From NCBI GenBank assembly GCA_018823795.1, contig JAHJGZ010000003.1, forward strand, positions 1 through 39,098: a stretch of 39,098 nucleotides of DNA. The letters run 5' to 3'. This stretch comes from Candidatus Omnitrophota bacterium. Lineage in GTDB: Bacteria > Omnitrophota > Omnitrophia > JAHJGZ01. The number at the start of each line of letters is the position of its first letter. The first letter of the stretch is position 1. The notes under the pieces were generated by a model, which was not told the origin of the DNA, did no database searches, and saw nothing but the letters and a program-made list of their open reading frames with translations. Shown here in pieces: positions 37,101 through 39,098 of the stretch. Made by a program: the position numbers and the translations under genes.

Positions 37101-39098
37101 GAGTAGGTTTGTCGCAACGTGCAACTCGTACAGCAAGCACAGAAGACGGGCTTGCTGGCATTGATGGTTTAAAAAAACAAGCAGATGAAATAAAAAATTC
37201 TATGGTGAATAGTCATAACTTATCAGACTATGCTCTTGAGGCAATATACCCATGTATACAATGGCCTAAAAATGTTGAGTTGTATGAAATTTTAGAAAAA
37301 ATAAAAACTAACAAGGCGGCGCCATTTATAAATATAATTCGTGGCCCCCCCGACCGATTTTTTATTGCATTTAAAAAACATGATAAAATAATTCAACTAC
37401 TTGAAGTTCCTTCTTATTATGCTGTGTCGGTAGACGATCCAAATATTGAAGCATTTAAGGCAGCAACTGGTTCGAGAGGTTATCGTATTTCAGATGAGAA
37501 CGGAGGAGAATTACGTTTTGGCTTTAAAATTGTTAATGATACATTAAGTCACGAAATAGGTAATGATGTTATTCTTGCGCTTAATGTTGCTCTATATGAA
37601 TCACTAAAAGGAACGATAGAAGAGGAAGAACCCCTTACTGCTCAACAAATTCAAGAAGTGCTCTTAGACGCAGAACGTTTTGTTAATCTTTATGTTAAAA
37701 AACTTGGTTTTGAGATACGACTTAATGCTGCGGGTGTGAATGATGATGATGTTGACGGGGACATTCAACACATGACTAAAATCGTAAGTAATTTATCACG
37801 GGTGAGGGAGCTAATCTTAGAACCAGTAAAGATGTATCATGATATAAAAAACGATGATCTTAAAAAGAAACAATTTCAACAAGAAATACGCAAACAAGCC
37901 TTTTTTGAAAGAGAACGATCAAAAGATGTTTTATTGAATACAGAAATATTTGTCAGTCTCAATAGAGAAATAGATTCATTAACTGGTGACATGCCTCAAT
38001 TAGGAAGCGCAATAAAGGATATTATTGCAGAACAGCATCAAAAAGCACAGAAATTATCATTACTAGGTCCCGATGTTCCCCATATTGAGAGGGCAATAGG
38101 TAACGCAAAAAAATTGATAAAAAATAAAGACATTATGCAAGCAATGAAGAAGGTTTTTTATACAAATGAAGCAGGGACAGAAAAAATAGCACTGATGGCA
38201 GTGCTTCTGTCAAAAATAGGATTTGCACAGGTTGATCTTAGTGATCCCACTACATACAAAAAAAACAGGATATATGCGCTGGAAATTTTGGACACGAGAT
38301 TAAAGGATGATTTACAACGTTTATTGAACTTTACTCCTGAGCATCCTGAACGCTATGATGCATTCAAGGAAGCGATCCTCCGTGAAGGAGGGTTTGGTGA
38401 AGGCACAGAATCAGAATACACTAATTTTAGAGAGACTATGATAAATGCTGGAGTCTCAATCGAGAGAATGCAGGAGAATAAATACAAAAATCCACTGACG
38501 GTATTGTTAACGATTGCTTCAGAACTTGACGTGTCTCAGAAGAGATTGAAGAACTGGCAAAGGCCGGAGGCAGTGATGAAAGCATTGAGTGAAGTTGCCT
38601 CTGATCCAGAAATTACCATGTTATATGCGGAGAGAACGAGCCTTGAAATTAAAATCAGAGAATTAAAGATGCAGATAGCCGACGTACAAAGGGAAGCCTC
38701 AGAAAAACGTATGGCCGTAGAGGAAATGTACCAGCAAATCGCAAGACTTGAGCGCGATATAGAAGCAAACAGAGAAGCATTTAATGCTGCTTTACAAAAA
38801 ATAACCAGTGAAAAAGTTAAAGAAGATAAGTTTAAGGTCTTATTAGTACTAGAATTAGAGGCGTGCAAGCGTTTTACAAGAGACGAAATAGAGGATATAT
38901 ATGAAAACATAACGAAAAATCTTTTAAGTATCGATAGTGAAGCTTATCGCTGGTATATAAGCGCATTTGGTATAAAAGATATTCAGATTGATGATAACGG
39001 ACAAATCGTCATTATTTCGAATCTTGATCAAAGTCCTTCGTTCGGTGCCGCGGCTAATTTGATGGAAATTAGAAAATTTCACCATAAAAGATTACGTA
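34085..39098 (+). CDS. Second giant protein, TraB/ChaN-like N-terminus and GGDEF-like domain (3' truncated)
   Basis: The frame starting at ATG 34085 has no stop up to the window edge (1,671 codons). The start overlaps the GxxExxY gene by 26 bases and has a GAGAAGG Shine-Dalgarno (34074-34080). Residues 30-53 are a signal peptide (ending CLSA), preceded by a 29-residue basic extension partly encoded by a flanking repeat. The TraB/ChaN-like domain follows, with QDAHQN (His87), FIGIEGA (Glu149) and GGYHSAG (His519), then MDRMMG (551). Residues about 740-900 look like a GGDEF domain. A long alpha-helical region (about 1000-1630) includes coiled coil near 1520-1585. It parallels the first giant protein over about 550 residues. 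Overall function is unknown. Confidence 0.88.
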   Translation, partial: MTKHGVENRKIEKKGDHQQSSAYRSASIRFYCLKVIALIVCIIFSVTTVCLSAPNVYTINIPEEKGKVIQRYKGDSKKVVVHIQDAHQNSEAQFNLAKIICHLIPQINNIDYTDGQEKSVKFVGQNFLDESAKQNLRNQTAGMPFIGIEGAIGEYDLKELRDYPVQDAKEIVGREFVKEGKFIGAELASIIAEEDFTLYGLEDKELFLKDFKAFYQVSLKQSELEHQIEILEGQLALLKDKLYNHELKAFDKNASQYETNQAFLLEYLGTLYENIDDLGIDLLDYIYLLQFKEAFLMEQTIDFESLGKEIEQLAAILIKTEGNDSNEQILLYYQDYKDNKITQREIVIVLSGMAAKQGTPLQDYYNIQRALQYWHKYAMVDMAKMLNEVLDVNNEMRHLLANNNEEKTLIDLWRRMTYLKQLLALKAVKEDVERFRKEKEKYSLDHIKKQMSNLASQVGVVFPQAKLENSTIQFDEILNLVDEFYRLADARDSAMLNNLMSEMDKRGQDVGVLVAGGYHSAGLTLMMKEKNISYLTITPQINNMVADVAYMDRMMGNIAPFDPMMTSHFQMSRINAAIQALVKIGIVNENTMAEIMKEFLTEFQGQTLLNLDGTVRSRAAIDVLIQEIKRKGHERYATALTQIADEIFTENVEDNLIQNLIKTEGGAEELGTKFRQLLGEKVQDEEQLQEYFDAMENIFVSFFEEKVRLRSADKKTGKVIRLVSNQTRELEEAVFTQKRCQSWEKDAVRYLRKEGDAWVCFFDIKKLGDRNKVYGHDIVDIIGIDVVNEAVKKVAQGMNIEGLSIDKGVKGLALHISGDEIVALLPPRLTSQEVTHVLHSVQNQIEEIIKEKYRFVRLKNVNETNKNEVLKVLESKNIGFKKGVMLPVTTQTRSGKEEYEEELFILFTRQQKGSVLNEIQDILSVITENVDTIETVEGIAGFNITIPWAPVGAVKVSDVIPKDMALSKTSINESEIISTQVDFLRKAVAEAEFTQSITKENDSLVRVGLSQRATRTASTEDGLAGIDGLKKQADEIKNSMVNSHNLSDYALEAIYPCIQWPKNVELYEILEKIKTNKAAPFINIIRGPPDRFFIAFKKHDKIIQLLEVPSYYAVSVDDPNIEAFKAATGSRGYRISDENGGELRFGFKIVNDTLSHEIGNDVILALNVALYESLKGTIEEEEPLTAQQIQEVLLDAERFVNLYVKKLGFEIRLNAAGVNDDDVDGDIQHMTKIVSNLSRVRELILEPVKMYHDIKNDDLKKKQFQQEIRKQAFFERERSKDVLLNTEIFVSLNREIDSLTGDMPQLGSAIKDIIAEQHQKAQKLSLLGPDVPHIERAIGNAKKLIKNKDIMQAMKKVFYTNEAGTEKIALMAVLLSKIGFAQVDLSDPTTYKKNRIYALEILDTRLKDDLQRLLNFTPEHPERYDAFKEAILREGGFGEGTESEYTNFRETMINAGVSIERMQENKYKNPLTVLLTIASELDVSQKRLKNWQRPEAVMKALSEVASDPEITMLYAERTSLEIKIRELKMQIADVQREASEKRMAVEEMYQQIARLERDIEANREAFNAALQKITSEKVKEDKFKVLLVLELEACKRFTRDEIEDIYENITKNLLSIDSEAYRWYISAFGIKDIQIDDNGQIVIISNLDQSPSFGAAANLMEIRKFHHKRLR
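34146..34171. repeat. Right inverted repeat flanking the GxxExxY gene, inside the second giant gene
   Basis: CTGCGTATAGATCCGCGTC with a following TATCCGC aligns to the complement of 33681-33708 with two small gaps. It is translated as SAYRSASIR at the start of the second giant protein, ahead of its signal peptide. Confidence 0.6.
36305..36790 (+). other. Second giant protein: GGDEF-like (diguanylate-cyclase-like) domain
   Basis: Residues about 741-902. FFDIKKLGDRNKVYGHD (Asp763) resembles the GGDEF opening with its conserved GH, and LHISGDEIVALLPP (Ser817-Glu820) the active loop, SGDEI in place of GGDEF. An RxxD inhibitory site is not seen ahead of it. SGDEF variants can be active in known enzymes. 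Insertions make this a tentative call. Confidence 0.5.

Noticed and set aside
36754-37161. 135-codon minus-strand ORF, and a similar one at 38536-38910
   Set aside because: Both are shadows opposite the continuous second giant frame, with no recognisable protein features.
1-39098. CRISPR arrays, tRNA, rRNA or transposase genes
   Set aside because: No regularly spaced repeats, cloverleaf or rRNA sequence, and no transposase-type protein was seen on either strand.

Overview
The window is a stretch of bacterial chromosome, roughly 40% GC by eye. It most resembles a member of Omnitrophota (Candidatus Omnitrophica) or a neighbouring uncultured phylum. The reasons are a single uninterrupted 23.7-kb gene, a second giant gene that starts with the same kind of domain and runs off the right edge, and envelope-polysaccharide genes beside a sigma-54 activator. 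The taxonomic guess rests on gene content and general knowledge of giant genes in that phylum; no marker gene is present.

Layout. 2-3266: three co-directional nucleotide-sugar genes, namely a WbpA-like dehydrogenase cut by the left edge, UDP-glucose dehydrogenase, and a UDP-glucuronate-epimerase-like SDR. 3419-4879: an NtrC-family response regulator behind a near-consensus promoter, with a TGTCA/TGACA dyad at its start point. 4880-5523: a 5' control region with a cyclic-di-GMP-I (GEMM) aptamer, long palindromes, an intrinsic terminator and a second palindrome pair. 5524-29226: a 7,900-residue polyprotein-like gene. It has a signal-peptide-like N-terminus and a TraB/ChaN-like first domain. These are followed by a HAD domain, three methyltransferase or Rossmann domains, two UPF0489-like modules, a B12-binding/radical SAM unit, an HD hydrolase, CoaD fused to CoaE, an Mpv17-like membrane module, 79-residue HEAT-like repeats, HTH segments, 35-residue helical repeats and a nucleotidyltransferase-like domain. 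Short W-x-C segments punctuate the junctions. 29267-29584: a LysM lipoprotein. 29585-30194: an AT-rich spacer with a 139-bp terminal-inverted-repeat element and a long imperfect stem. 30195-33436: an ATPase - HIT - dGTPase operon. 33437-34110: hairpins and a GxxExxY gene between inverted repeats. 34085 to the right edge: a second giant gene, a partial paralogue of the first at its N-terminus, which also carries a GGDEF-like segment with an SGDEI motif.

How it may fit together (inference). Cyclic di-GMP would be sensed by RNA ahead of the first giant gene, while the second giant gene carries a diguanylate-cyclase-like domain. Both proteins appear to be exported or membrane-anchored and share the N-terminal TraB/ChaN-like domain. 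The placement of CoA-synthesis, SAM-dependent and radical-SAM domains behind a signal peptide is a paradox and is the main thing to examine. Residue numbers for the first giant protein count from the ATG at 5524; those for the second count from the ATG at 34085.
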